This document shows, piece after piece, positions 22,738 to 35,193 of a DNA stretch of 64,000 nucleotides. The notes below the pieces were generated by a model, which was not told the origin of the DNA, did not search any database, and worked only from the letters and a program-made list of their open reading frames with translations. The first letter of the stretch is position 1. Every line of letters begins with the position of its first letter. The translations under genes were made by a program, and so were the position numbers. The stretch spans positions 1,181,501 to 1,245,500 of the forward strand of contig JAYKKM010000374.1 of the NCBI GenBank assembly GCA_035772405.1. Reading direction: 5' to 3'. Source of the DNA: Chrysogorgia sp. JL179-B06. Lineage: Eukaryota; Cnidaria; Anthozoa; Scleralcyonacea; Chrysogorgiidae.

Positions 22738-25375
22738 CAGGGCGCTATAAAACACGGGCGTGGAAACGGCCTATAAGCGCGTGATCCATGTGTGATGCGG
22801 CGGACTGGCGCGAGCGTGCTGTAGAACAAAAAAAATTATAAACAATGGCCGAAAAATATATACGAGTGCCCGAAAAATATGGCAATACTAAGGTAGTGTG
22901 TTAACAAAATCAATGTTTTCTTGAAGTTAACAATACGAAGCTTTCTTCAACTTTAGATTTACCTCGTTACCTTTTCAATAAATCTACTTGGAAAGCTAAA
23001 ATTTCAATGGTTGATCGCTGTTCTTTTCAAAATTCAGGACGTTTTATCAAGCATTGACGCTTTGAATTGACGATTACTACTCCACTAGGTAACCAAAAGT
23101 TAATTTGACCACATCAAACGCTTGGTAATTTTATAAGCTTTACAATGTATACTGTGAGGAGACCGGCTTTTACCGGCTTTTTTATATTTTGTGTTTTCGT
23201 TGATCCGAGATCGATCTAACTCAATAGTGTGAACGGCCCCGTAGTCAGAAACACTGGAACCGCGGAAAAATTATATTTTCTTTCTTTTCTTCTTCCCTAG
23301 TACTTAAATGGTGTTTTGAATACACCAATCTCTTTCCCAAGTTATCAGCTTTCGAAAGGATGCTGTGAGAAAACCGGCTTTTTTAACATTTTCTATTTTT
23401 AAAGCCTTGTTTTGGACCCCGTTCGTAGACAAAAACAATGCCATATTAGCAACCGCGGAAAAATTAGGTTTTTCTTGTTTTTTTCTGCACTAGGTACTCA
23501 AAGTTTATTTTGAATACACCAATCTCTTGCCCAAGTGATCAGCTTTCGAGTGGATACTGTGAGAAAACCGGCTTTTTTGATATTTTGTATTTTTAAAGCC
23601 TTGTTTTCGACCAGTTCGTAGACAAAATCTTGTGCAGTTGTACTGTTGTAAATGTAATAAGAACCGCGGAAAAATTAGGTTTTTCTTGTTTTTTTCTGCA
23701 CTAGGTACTTAAAGTTTATTTTGAATACACCAATCTCTTGCCCAAGTGATCAGCTTTCGAGTGGATACTGTGAGAAAACCGGCTTTTTTGATATTTTGTA
23801 TTTTTAAAGCCTTGTTTTCGACCAGTTCGTAGACAAAATCTTGTGCAGTTGTACTGTTGTAAATGTAGTAGGAACCGCGGAAAAATTAGATTTTTCTTGT
23901 TTTTTTCTGCACTAGGTACTTAAAATCTATTTTGAATACATCAATCTCTTGCCCAAGTGATCAGCTTTCGAGTGGATACTATGAAAAAACCGGCTTTTTT
24001 AATATTTTCTATTTTTAAAACAATACCTTGTGCAGTTGTACAATCGAAAGACTCGAAATAGACAAGATTTGGAACCGTGAGTCGAAAACCATACACAAAA
24101 TATCAAAAAAGCCGGTTTTCTCACAGTATCCACTCGAAAGCTGATCACTTGGGCAAGAGATTGATGTATTCAAAATAGATTTTAAGTACCTAGTGCAGAA
24201 AAAAAACAAGAAAAATCTAATTTTTCCGCGGTTCCTACTACATTTACAACAGACAACAGTACAACTGCACAAGATTTTGTCTACGAACTGGTCGAAAACA
24301 AGGCTTTAAAAATACAAAATATCAAAAAAGCCGGTTTTCTCACAGTATCCACTCGAAAGCTGATCACTTGGGCAAGAGATTGGTGTATTCAAAATAAACT
24401 TTAAGTACCTAGTGCAGAAAAAAACAAGAAAAACCTAATTTTTCCGCGGTTCTTATTACATTTACAACAGTACAACTGCACAAGATTTTGTCTACGAACT
24501 GGTCGAAAACAAGGCTTTAAAAATACAAAATATCAAAAAAGCCGGTTTTCTCACAGTATCCACTCGAAAGCTGATCACTTGGGCAAGAGATTGGTGTATT
24601 CAAAATAAACTTTGAGTACCTAGTGCAGAAAAAAACAAGAAAAACCTAATTTTTCCGCGGTTGCTAATATGGCATTGTTTTTGTCTACGAACGGGGTCCA
24701 AAACAAGGCTTTAAAAATAGAAAATGTTAAAAAAGCCGGTTTTCTCACAGCATCCTTTCGAAAGCTGATAACTTGGGAAAGAGATTGGTGTATTCAAAAC
24801 ACCATTTAAGTACTAGGGAAGAAGAAAAGAAAGAAAATATAATTTTTCCGCGGTTCCAGTGTTTCTGACTACGGGGCCGTTCACACTATTGAGTTAGATC
24901 GATCTCGGATCAACGAAAACACAAAATATAAAAAAGCCGGTAAAAGCCGGTCTCCTCACAGTATACATTGTAAAGCTTATAAAATTACCAAGCGTTTGAT
25001 GTGGTCAAATTAACTTTTGGTTACCTAGTGGAGTAGTAATCGTCAATTCAAAGCGTCAATGCTTGATAAAACGTCCTGAATTTTGAAAAGAACAGCGATC
25101 AACCATTGAAATTTTAGCTTTCCAAGTAGATTTATTGAAAAGGTAACGAGGTAAATCTAAAGTTGAAGAAAGCTTCGTATTGTTAACTTCAAGAAAACAT
25201 TGATTTTGTTAACACACTACCTTAGTATTGCCATATTTTTCGGGCACTCGTATATATTTTTCGGCCATTGTTTATAATTTTTTTTGTTCTACAGCACGCT
25301 CGCGCCAGTCCGCCGCATCACACATGGATCACGCGCTTATAGGCCGTTTCCACGCCCGTGTTTTATAGCGCCCTG
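22738..25375. mobile_element. 2.64-kb palindromic hAT-like element, unit 1
   Basis: Ends CAGGGCGCTATAAAACACGG and its inverse, flanked by the 7-bp repeat AATCAGC (22731-22737, 25376-25382). Almost the whole length is an inverted repeat: about 1.27-kb arms around a short centre near 24000-24110. Each arm holds tandem units of about 193-211 bp starting at CCGCGGAAAAATTA (23260, 23453, 23664, 23875) and carrying GTGAGAAAACCGGCTTTTTT. There is no coding frame. Transcription across it would give a very long hairpin. Confidence 0.9.
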
Positions 25376-25537
25376 AATCAGCCAATCAGCGCGCGCGTTT
25401 TTAATTTGTTATTTTATCATTGTCGATAGATATCGTGTAGCGGCAAGAGACGCGATAATCTCTGTCTCGTTTTTTGAAAACGATTAGATTCGTTGTCAAT
25501 TTCTGGGGTAATATAATAGTTAAATAAGCTACCGGTA

Positions 25538-25719
25538 ATTATTTATGGCCAGGGTGGGCGCCGAAGAGAAAATGGTTGGGTAACTGAAATTCTAAGACCT
25601 AAATGGTTGAGTAAACAAAATCACTTCTCTGAAGGTTGGGCAGCAAAATTTTCATAATTATATTTACATAATTGAAAATTGGAATCTCATCATCAGTTCT
25701 CCTTAGTCATCATTGCAAA
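25538..25719 (+). mobile_element. TIR element truncated by the duplication junction
   Basis: The first ~180 bp of the element seen whole at 31152-31779. It is cut where CATTGCAAA changes to ACCCTAACC, which marks the breakpoint of the tandem duplication. Confidence 0.8.
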
Positions 25720-25754
25720 ACCCTAACCATAACCCAAACCATAACAAAAACCAT

Positions 25755-28700
25755 AACAAAAACCCTAACCATAACCCAAATAAAAACTCTAGTCCTAACC
25801 CTGAAATAAAGGAATACTAACCCTACTTCTAAACTAAATATTTCAATGATGTAATATTCTGTGTTCCTCTTCACAAAAGAGTCAAACTAAGATAGAGTAT
25901 ACTTACGTATATATTCATGAATATACGTAAGTACTTTTACTTGCGTATTTTTCGATACATTGAAGTTCTCTTATTTCTCCTTTTCATATTATATCCAGTT
26001 CTTTTGAGAACTTAGCAGCTTTCATAATTATTCTTAGTCAAATTATGATATTAGGCAATTGAGTTGCTGCGTTTTTTCGGCCGAAAAAAATACCAAAAAA
26101 TACGTATAAGATGGACACATTTTCGAATAAACCTCAAATTCTTTCAACTCTTGCTCGAACACCTGTACCTTTGTTTTTGCACATACAAGTGACAAATCTT
26201 ACCTTTCCTTTCGATAAATTCACCGGCTGCTTTCTCCTGAACACAGACCCATTATCAAGTTTTGATTAAATTGATTTGACTAGCGTTGTGAATGTATATT
26301 TCAACTACAAGAAAATTTCTATCACCTCGCAGCTGCTTGTCACAGTTTTGACGCAATTTGCATATTTATAAGCGATAGTTTCCGATCCCAGAGATTATTG
26401 TATAATTCAAGCGCTCGGTGTCAGAGTACATCGAGAAAATATTCAATACGGTGGCTTGTCCAAACACCCGATTCCTTCTTTTATTTATTTTTTATCCAAT
26501 GCTACACGGATCTAAAACTCGAACAGCTCGAAATATCGAGGGATATACAAAAGCACTTCGTTTTACTAGGGACCTTAAGATCTACGACGGCAACCTCAGA
26601 TGGGGCACTGATCTCAAAAATACGATTGGATTGAGCTTTCTATTGTATCTGATGAGCTGATTTTGAAGCTTGCATATTTGCATAATGTTACTAAATTGAC
26701 GAGAGATCATTAGAAACTCCGAGTTTACAAGCAAATCAAACTGTGACGCTCGCGAAATAGGTTTAGTGTCGGCCAATATAGTTTTTTTGTTAATATTAAA
26801 TACATAAAATCTTGAACCTAATTTGACGTCTCGTATTAGGCTTCTCTCACTGGATAATTAGAGCCAACGGCGGCCATTACTAAGGGACCAAAGTCGCAGT
26901 AAATCTGTAGGTAGGCCATGAATCGTTTTACCCAGTAATTTGAAAAATGTCTTTGGTAAGAGCACGTAATGGTAAGAGCACATAATCCAAAAAAACCTCA
27001 TAGGATCCTCAGTTGATCCCTTAGTAATGACGGACTTCCGGCTTCATTTTCTGAACAATAGTTGCTCGATCCAGTCTTCTTTCGAGATCAGTGGGACGCG
27101 GACGTCGTTAAAACAGAATCTTTATACGAAACAAAAAGAATAATTTTTATTCCCTGCATTATGTGTAATCTCAACGCCGTCCTCGTTCTGTTTACAACGC
27201 CACTGAGAGCATTTTCACGTCTTTAGGACGACGGTAACTCACGGAGAGACGAAGCTGTTTCTTAAGACTGACTTCATAAACACAGACACTACAATCGTTT
27301 AGAAATATTAAAGAGCGTTTTGGAGATCATAAAACAAGCTTTGAGTGTCAAATACGCTAGTCAATAGACCGTGGTTTCATTCAAATGATTAAAATTTATA
27401 TTTCTTTCACTGCCGTCGCCGTCCTAGGTTGCCGTCGTAGATCTTACGGTGGCCTATACTACTTTCGAATATCATATTTTGAGATATTGTTCTTAAGAAA
27501 TAGAAAACAATTTCCGTGTTTTTTCAAACAGTTTTAGTAGACACTGACCATTGTCCATTACAAATGCTGCATTCTGATTGGCTACTCAACCGTTGTCTAT
27601 TCGTGATAGACCATGATGGAGAAATGCGCTCAAAAACAATGGCAGAAAACTCTCGTTTTGGGGAGGTTTCAGATGAGTTTTTGGATAATTTTTTGGAGAA
27701 TGCACAATTTGTAATAGTCCACTAATTTGTTTCTACTAAAACAATTAGACAACTCGTCCACATTGTCTATTTAACAATTAGTCACTGAAGTCGAGGTGAG
27801 TAGGTGACTATCGTTGAATATAACGATAACGATAATCACCGAGACTGAGGTGACTAATTGTTTTAGTATAATTTCAAGCTTGAACTGAATATTCAATTGA
27901 GAAGTTTTAAACAGACAGTTTGAACTGTGTTATGCTCGATGTTTTCTCACGCTTGACAGCTTTCAAAAACACATTATAACGATCAAAACGGACGTAAAAA
28001 TATAAATAATTATACGATAAACAACTTCCTTACCGTTAGACAGTTCTATCTTGAGAGAAATCTGATATATACAATGTCTTTATGCTAAGTTTTTGAGCCT
28101 TTTCGACGATTTTTTAGTTATAATAATATAGTCGCCATTTTGGAATATAATTCGTCATGTTTTAGAAACCATACATCAAAATAATGATTCCGAGAGGGGA
28201 CTGGAACGAATACACATAGTCTGGTTATAAAAAACACTTTTTCAAGTATGATTTCTAGTAAAGTGTTAGTCAGCCAATCAGAGCTCGTTTAAGCTCAGAA
28301 ATTTATATCGCTCACAGACAATGAGGACGAGTTGTCTAATTGTTAAATCAGCCAGGGCGCTATAAAACACGGGCGTGGAAACGGCCTATAAGCGCGTGAT
28401 CCATGTGTGATGCGGCGGACTGGCGCGAGCGTGCTGTAGAACAAAAAAAATTATAAACAATGGCCGAAAAATATATACGAGTGCCCGAAAAATATGGCAA
28501 TACTAAGGTAGTGTGTTAACAAAATCAATGTTTTCTTGAAGTTAACAATACGAAGCTTTCTTCAACTTTAGATTTACCTCGTTACCTTTTCAATAAATCT
28601 ACTTGGAAAGCTAAAATTTCAATGGTTGATCGCTGTTCTTTTCAAAATTCAGGACGTTTTATCAAGCATTGACGCTTTGAATTGACGATTACTACTCCAC

Positions 28701-31333
28701 TAGGTAACCAAAAGTTAATTTGACCACATCAAACGCTTGGTAATTTTATAAGCTTTACAATGTATACTGTGAGGAGACCGGCTTTTACCGGCTTTTTTAT
28801 ATTTTGTGTTTTCGTTGATCCGAGATCGATCTAACTCAATAGTGTGAACGGCCCCGTAGTCAGAAACACTGGAACCGCGGAAAAATTATATTTTCTTTCT
28901 TTTCTTCTTCCCTAGTACTTAAATGGTGTTTTGAATACACCAATCTCTTTCCCAAGTTATCAGCTTTCGAAAGGATGCTGTGAGAAAACCGGCTTTTTTA
29001 ACATTTTCTATTTTTAAAGCCTTGTTTTGGACCCCGTTCGTAGACAAAAACAATGCCATATTAGCAACCGCGGAAAAATTAGGTTTTTCTTGTTTTTTTC
29101 TGCACTAGGTACTCAAAGTTTATTTTGAATACACCAATCTCTTGCCCAAGTGATCAGCTTTCGAGTGGATACTGTGAGAAAACCGGCTTTTTTGATATTT
29201 TGTATTTTTAAAGCCTTGTTTTCGACCAGTTCGTAGACAAAATCTTGTGCAGTTGTACTGTTGTAAATGTAATAAGAACCGCGGAAAAATTAGGTTTTTC
29301 TTGTTTTTTTCTGCACTAGGTACTTAAAGTTTATTTTGAATACACCAATCTCTTGCCCAAGTGATCAGCTTTCGAGTGGATACTGTGAGAAAACCGGCTT
29401 TTTTGATATTTTGTATTTTTAAAGCCTTGTTTTCGACCAGTTCGTAGACAAAATCTTGTGCAGTTGTACTGTTGTAAATGTAGTAGGAACCGCGGAAAAA
29501 TTAGATTTTTCTTGTTTTTTTCTGCACTAGGTACTTAAAATCTATTTTGAATACATCAATCTCTTGCCCAAGTGATCAGCTTTCGAGTGGATACTATGAA
29601 AAAACCGGCTTTTTTAATATTTTCTATTTTTAAAACAATACCTTGTGCAGTTGTACAATCGAAAGACTCGAAATAGACAAGATTTGGAACCGTGAGTCGA
29701 AAACCATACACAAAATATCAAAAAAGCCGGTTTTCTCACAGTATCCACTCGAAAGCTGATCACTTGGGCAAGAGATTGATGTATTCAAAATAGATTTTAA
29801 GTACCTAGTGCAGAAAAAAACAAGAAAAATCTAATTTTTCCGCGGTTCCTACTACATTTACAACAGACAACAGTACAACTGCACAAGATTTTGTCTACGA
29901 ACTGGTCGAAAACAAGGCTTTAAAAATACAAAATATCAAAAAAGCCGGTTTTCTCACAGTATCCACTCGAAAGCTGATCACTTGGGCAAGAGATTGGTGT
30001 ATTCAAAATAAACTTTAAGTACCTAGTGCAGAAAAAAACAAGAAAAACCTAATTTTTCCGCGGTTCTTATTACATTTACAACAGTACAACTGCACAAGAT
30101 TTTGTCTACGAACTGGTCGAAAACAAGGCTTTAAAAATACAAAATATCAAAAAAGCCGGTTTTCTCACAGTATCCACTCGAAAGCTGATCACTTGGGCAA
30201 GAGATTGGTGTATTCAAAATAAACTTTGAGTACCTAGTGCAGAAAAAAACAAGAAAAACCTAATTTTTCCGCGGTTGCTAATATGGCATTGTTTTTGTCT
30301 ACGAACGGGGTCCAAAACAAGGCTTTAAAAATAGAAAATGTTAAAAAAGCCGGTTTTCTCACAGCATCCTTTCGAAAGCTGATAACTTGGGAAAGAGATT
30401 GGTGTATTCAAAACACCATTTAAGTACTAGGGAAGAAGAAAAGAAAGAAAATATAATTTTTCCGCGGTTCCAGTGTTTCTGACTACGGGGCCGTTCACAC
30501 TATTGAGTTAGATCGATCTCGGATCAACGAAAACACAAAATATAAAAAAGCCGGTAAAAGCCGGTCTCCTCACAGTATACATTGTAAAGCTTATAAAATT
30601 ACCAAGCGTTTGATGTGGTCAAATTAACTTTTGGTTACCTAGTGGAGTAGTAATCGTCAATTCAAAGCGTCAATGCTTGATAAAACGTCCTGAATTTTGA
30701 AAAGAACAGCGATCAACCATTGAAATTTTAGCTTTCCAAGTAGATTTATTGAAAAGGTAACGAGGTAAATCTAAAGTTGAAGAAAGCTTCGTATTGTTAA
30801 CTTCAAGAAAACATTGATTTTGTTAACACACTACCTTAGTATTGCCATATTTTTCGGGCACTCGTATATATTTTTCGGCCATTGTTTATAATTTTTTTTG
30901 TTCTACAGCACGCTCGCGCCAGTCCGCCGCATCACACATGGATCACGCGCTTATAGGCCGTTTCCACGCCCGTGTTTTATAGCGCCCTGAATCAGCCAAT
31001 CAGCGCGCGCGTTTTTAATTTGTTATTTTATCATTGTCGATAGATATCGTGTAGCGGCAAGAGACGCGATAATCTCTGTCTCGTTTTTTGAAAACGATTA
31101 GATTCGTTGTCAATTTCTGGGGTAATATAATAGTTAAATAAGCTACCGGTAATTATTTATGGCCAGGGTGGGCGCCGAAGAGAAAATGGTTGGGTAACTG
31201 AAATTCTAAGACCTAAATGGTTGAGTAAACAAAATCACTTCTCTGAAGGTTGGGCAGCAAAATTTTCATAATTATATTTACATAATTGAAAATTGGAATC
31301 TCATCATCAGTTCTCCTTAGTCATCATTGCAAA
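25755..31333. repeat. 5.6-kb tandem duplication, unit 2
   Basis: Near-identical to 20141-25719. Its right end runs on into the rest of the 31.2-kb TIR element, so this unit keeps the ancestral right flank and unit 1 keeps the ancestral left flank. Confidence 0.95.
28353..30989. mobile_element. 2.64-kb palindromic hAT-like element, unit 2
   Basis: A copy of 22738-25375 with the same AATCAGC flanks (28346-28352, 30990-30996). It was duplicated together with its insertion site and did not insert independently. Confidence 0.9.
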
Positions 31334-31779
31334 TTAGCTTTTGTTATTGTATTCCTCTCCTTGTTTTCCTTGGATTCCTGCTCTGTATTGATAGGGAGAT
31401 AATAATCTGAAAGTTACAGGATCTGTCTGTACAGTAAAACCCCGCTAACAAGAACCTACCATAATTGCAGGCTGAAATTAAGAATTTGTTTATATAAGAA
31501 CATATGAAGAATATAAGAACCTATCCCAGGCTGATTGGGTAAAATGTAGGTTCTTGTTAGTGGGTTTTTAATATCTATTTGGATTTGTTATTAAAACTTG
31601 TATCGACAATATTCTGGGAATTGGGCTTTATCTAAATTTTTTCTTCTTGGGTTGGGCAAAAGATTTTCTTTACCCAGAAATGGTTGGCGCGGTTAAATTT
31701 CTGATCTTAATTTGGTTGGGTAAAATTATTTTCAGCACCAAATCTATTTATCTTCGGCCCACCCCGACCATGAATAATG
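31152..31779 (+). mobile_element. Complete TIR element (~630 bp)
   Basis: Left end ATTATTTATGGCCAGGGTGG and right-end inverse ATTATTCATGGTCGGGGTGG, each followed by GC.GAAGA.AAA. It contains an internal inverted TAAGAACCTA/AGGTTCTTGTTAG pair near 31449-31567. The family also occurs at 3543-4058 (reversed). Confidence 0.75.
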
Positions 31780-31790
31780 ACCGATGCCTA

Positions 31791-31907
31791 ATGGCTGCCC
31801 AATTCGCCAAAATTTCAGACGAAGAAATTAATGAACTAAAACAAAATTCTATTCCTAGGAAAACCAAAGAATCTTCAAAATATGGTGTAAAACTCTTTCT
31901 ATTAAAG
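31791..31907 (+). CDS. 5' exon of a DUF3504/Crypton-type protein (partial)
   Basis: The 39 codons read MAAQFAKISDEEIN...RKTKESSKYGVKLFLLK and then meet a textbook donor, AAG|GTGAGT, at 31907/31908. The pattern F..ISDEEI followed by TK.S.KYGVKLF is the N-terminus of the large KIAA1958/ZMYM/QRICH1-like (DUF3504) families related to Crypton tyrosine recombinases. An in-frame upstream ATG at 31770 lies within the end of the TIR element. No downstream exon is recognisable in the next kilobases, where repeats begin at 31929. It is either a gene split by insertions or a transposon-derived fragment. The family call rests on motif resemblance only. Confidence 0.5.
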
Positions 31908-31928
31908 GTGAGTAGGCTTAAGTTTGGA

Positions 31929-32065
31929 GACATTTTATTTAACTCTTTCCTGTCCGGCTGAAAAACATCCAAAAAACATCCACCTCTTTGTTCTATTGAT
32001 ATCTCTGGAAATATCCATAACTGTTGCGAAATCTATACATTTTCTGAAAGCCCAATAAACCGGCT
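31929..32065 (+). mobile_element. Partial TTAA-MITE
   Basis: TTAACTCTTTCCTGTCCGGC through CAATAAACCGGCTGT matches 15241-15372. Confidence 0.7.
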
Positions 32066-32094
32066 GTCCCAATAAAAGACGAAATTAGGTCAGT

Positions 32095-33461
32095 ACTGCC
32101 GAAATAGTGAAATAGTTAGACTTGCTTCAAGTCTGCCTCTTTGATTGTTTTGGGTTTGTTTAAAGACGGGTTTGTTTCGAGAAGACGGGTTTGTTTCGAG
32201 AGTTGTTTGGTTTCAAAGACGAGTTTGTTCAGTCGAGAAGACGGGTTGTATTCTCGAAACAAACCCGTCTTTAAACAAACCCGAAACAATCAAGAGGCAG
32301 ATTTGGAGCAAGTCTATGAAATAGTGTGGAAGTTGTCTAACGTTTCGAGCGAAGGCCCTTCGTCAGATAGTGAAACGTAAACTGAAATAATAACTGAACT
32401 GAGTGATTATTTCACTTTACGTTTCACTCTCTGACACGGACGGGCCTTCGCTCGGGGCCGCGGCATCTCGACGACGCGGCCCTCAAAACGTTAACAAGTA
32501 GTGTGAAGTTAAGCATTTGAAAAGAAGCCATGGTAACTACCGTATTTGAAGAAGCCATGATAACTACCGTATTTGATGTTTGAATCTTGTTTAATGACAA
32601 CCGAAACGCTCTAGTTCTGCTATACTGAAAACTATTGTAGTGTTTGAGCTGAAGTCAACATTAAGGAACAGCTCTCACCTCTCAGCGAGTTCACGTCGTC
32701 CTGAAGACGTGAAAATGCTCAGAGTTGCGTTGTAAACAGAACGAGGACGGCGTTGAGAATATTCTTGGGACTACAAATTATTCATTCTCTTTGTTTCGCA
32801 TGAAGAATTATTTTGTTTTGGAGGCCGCGTTGTCGAGGTTGCCGCGTCGCGGTAAATCTTAAAGTCCCTATTACACAACTTACACTGTTACGCTATTTCG
32901 CAGTTCACCAATCTTTTTACTGAGATATTTGATTTGTATTTCTACACTGCTTACGCAGCACAACACGTTTTATCACTTATTTAAAAGCATGTATGACTAG
33001 TAAGTGACTTTACGAATATGCAATGCGCATATCTATAATAGTTTCAGTCGGCAAATATATTTTGTCAGTCGACAAATATATCAGTTGTCAGTCCACAAAT
33101 TATATATTTTGTTAGTCGACAAATATATTTTTAAGTCGAAAAATATATTTTGTCAGTCCACAATATATGTTGAAACCTCGCAGCATACGTTGTTGCGATT
33201 GATATTTCGAAATCCCGAATAACGTCGTTTGCCTTTTGGAAAGTATCTACATATACGTTGTGACTATCGATGACAAAATCAAATTTACTGGTCTAGGATT
33301 GAGAGTTTGTCATGTATTCTTGATTGTTTTTTTTCAATGAATACATGACAAAAAAAAAATCAGGTAAAGATACTAAATATTTACATATTTTGAAATAATG
33401 TGTGGTACGAACATGTCACCGCTGGGTTAGTGGTGTTGGCGGGCTCAACATGGTTCTGGCG
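32095..33461. mobile_element. Rearranged relative of the 7182-8214 foldback
   Basis: Contains GCCTCTTTGATTG, inverted GACGGGTTTGTTTCGAGA blocks, hammerhead-like cores (about 32336-32368, minus strand, and a degenerate one near 32425), an inverted 20.9-kb-type fragment at about 32640-32870, the ~21-bp minisatellite (33050-33165), and the end block GCTGGGTTAGTGGTGTTGGC at 33420. Confidence 0.65.
32336..32368 (-). ncRNA. Hammerhead-like core
   Basis: The minus strand reads CTGACGA, A, GGGC-CTTC-GCTC, GAAAC, GTTA, GAC. It matches the 7905 copy exactly and also has GAC where a cleavable GTH is expected. Confidence 0.4.
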
Positions 33462-33506
33462 AGCACCTTCTGGGGGGTACGGGGGTATTCTCTTCAGGAA
33501 ATTTTT

Positions 33507-33625
33507 ATCATTTATAGACCCGGAGCGAGGGAATTCGACGAAATATTACCCCGAGGGATGGAGGGATATATCATCCCAAGGGGTAATATTTCGACGAATT
33601 CCCCGAGCGGAGGGTCTATAAATGA
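33507..33625. repeat. 119-bp hairpin MITE
   Basis: ATCATTTATAGACCC at 33507 is inverted at 33611-33625. The arms continue through GAATTCGACGAAATATTACC and its inverse. Confidence 0.85.
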
Positions 33626-33734
33626 TATATTATACCGAAACAATCTTGAATGCTGTCTTGAAACGTGTTGTTGTTCCTCCATTGTTTACAGGCTCGTCTT
33701 GGTTTACGCGCGAGTACTGGGTACGAGCGGGGTA

Positions 33735-33842
33735 TTCGAACTCGAATTCCCCGCTCATCAGCGGGTAATTCGAACTCGAATTCCCCGCTGATGACGTCGT
33801 CAGCGGGGAATTCGAGGTTAAAGCGGGGAATTCGAGTTTAAA
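33735..33842. repeat. GCGGGGAATTCGAGTT repeats in both orientations
   Basis: Five to six ~17-bp units, alternately direct and inverted, with a GATGACGTCGTCAGC junction. Confidence 0.8.
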
Positions 33843-33929
33843 TTGACTGGTCACGTGGTACAAATCTAGCTCTTTGATTGGACAATTTATAGTTGAGGTA
33901 TAATATTGCATATTATTTGCATAAATCTG

Positions 33930-35123
33930 CAATGGGTTGACCGCAAGCTTGTTGGTATTTGGTAATCGTTGTGATAGTCGTTATATCAACAATGGTCTAG
34001 TGGTTACCACACATGTTTATGAGCTGGGAGACACAGGTTCAAATAATTGTGGAGAAAGTGCTGCCTTTGCAATAATACCAGCAAATGGTAAGACTTTCGG
34101 GTCTTCTCGGATAACGACCTTAAATCGTAGGCCCTTGGAACCCCTGTAATTGGGCTTCTAGTCTGTTGGGGTATTCCGTTCACCTAAGAGTGATAAATCA
34201 ATAAACTAAACTAAATTAATCATTTTTGTTTCAATGATGTCCTACGGTTCTACACCTATATCAAATTGCAACAAACTTACTGGCTGTAAGCTTATTAAGC
34301 CTTGACAAAATAAACAGTTTACTAGAAACTGTTAGCAGATTTGCTGTAAACCTGCAGCAAACACATCCTCCAACGAAGCTTGTGTAGCCACTAATAATTA
34401 TTTGGGCATGGCTGCAAGACTAGAATTACTTTTTCAAAGTATCTTTAAGGTGTTCCTCAGTTTTGCATTGCGCACATTTACGGCGCACATCCAACAATCA
34501 GTGTTTTAATGGCCATTATGCAACACTTTCAAATAATTCCGACCATTTTAGGACACTTTGGTGCCAAATCTAACAATGGCCGCTTATGTACTGGTAGGGA
34601 AGAGTTATTAAGGGACTAAATCAATTTGTTTTTTCGAGAACGGTTATACAAGTCTAGCTAGGGCTCTCTGTGCAAGTAGGTTTGTAAACTACTTGATAAT
34701 GCAGGTTTAAGGCCATAGTTCTTAAAGAAGGTCGGTGACCATAATTTTTTCCTTAATAATTCTTTTCTTCTACCACTTTTACTCAGTTTCTACAACTTAC
34801 AATATTTTACATTTTTGATGAATGTTTCCTCAAATAACATGTCAAACAATGTGGGAAACGACTTTTCTTTATCATAATAAACCCTGTTAGCTGTTTCTTT
34901 TTCCCTAAAATACATGTTTTCTTGTATAAAATTACTAGCTGTGAAAAATAAAATAATTATCTTTGTCAAAAGGTTCAACAAAACGTTGTGCAATGCGAGG
35001 TCGGTGACTCCACCTCTTTTTTTTTGGTTTTAATATAAGCATGTGATTGTCAATGAATAACTTCAACAACGGGAAGTTTCAGCAAATTTTCAATTCGGAA
35101 AGAATTACTGAGGAATTACCTTA
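33930..35123 (+). mobile_element. ~1.2-kb repeat with a tRNA-Glu/Asp-like block
   Basis: Matches 57600-58875 over nearly its whole length. Near the start is AATGGTCTAGTGGTTACCAC followed by GACACAGGTTCAAAT, which look like A- and B-boxes of a tRNA (TGGTCTAGTGGTTA is typical of Glu/Asp tRNAs). The rest is AT-rich and non-coding (CTGTAAACCTGCAGCAAAC, GTACTGGTAGGGAAGAG). It is longer than usual for a SINE. Confidence 0.65.
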
Positions 35124-35193
35124 CATAATATTTTAGGTTATAATAGGTTATGATAAGAGCAACGACGAGACAGTAGGCAAACGGCGAGCGTAT

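Larger units (their letters stand above)
20141..25719. repeat. 5.6-kb tandem duplication, unit 1
   Basis: Repeated at 25755-31333 with an offset of 5614-5615 bp and almost no differences. I see one T-run indel (near 20458 versus 26072) and one A-run indel (near 24200 versus 29812). The unit starts in AACAAAAACCCTAACCATAA and ends inside a TIR element at CATTGCAAA. 35 bp of CCATAA-like repeat separate the units. Confidence 0.95.

Noticed and set aside
33402..33791. 129-codon plus-strand ORF
   Set aside because: Runs through a hairpin MITE and GAATTC-containing inverted repeats; no conserved motif.
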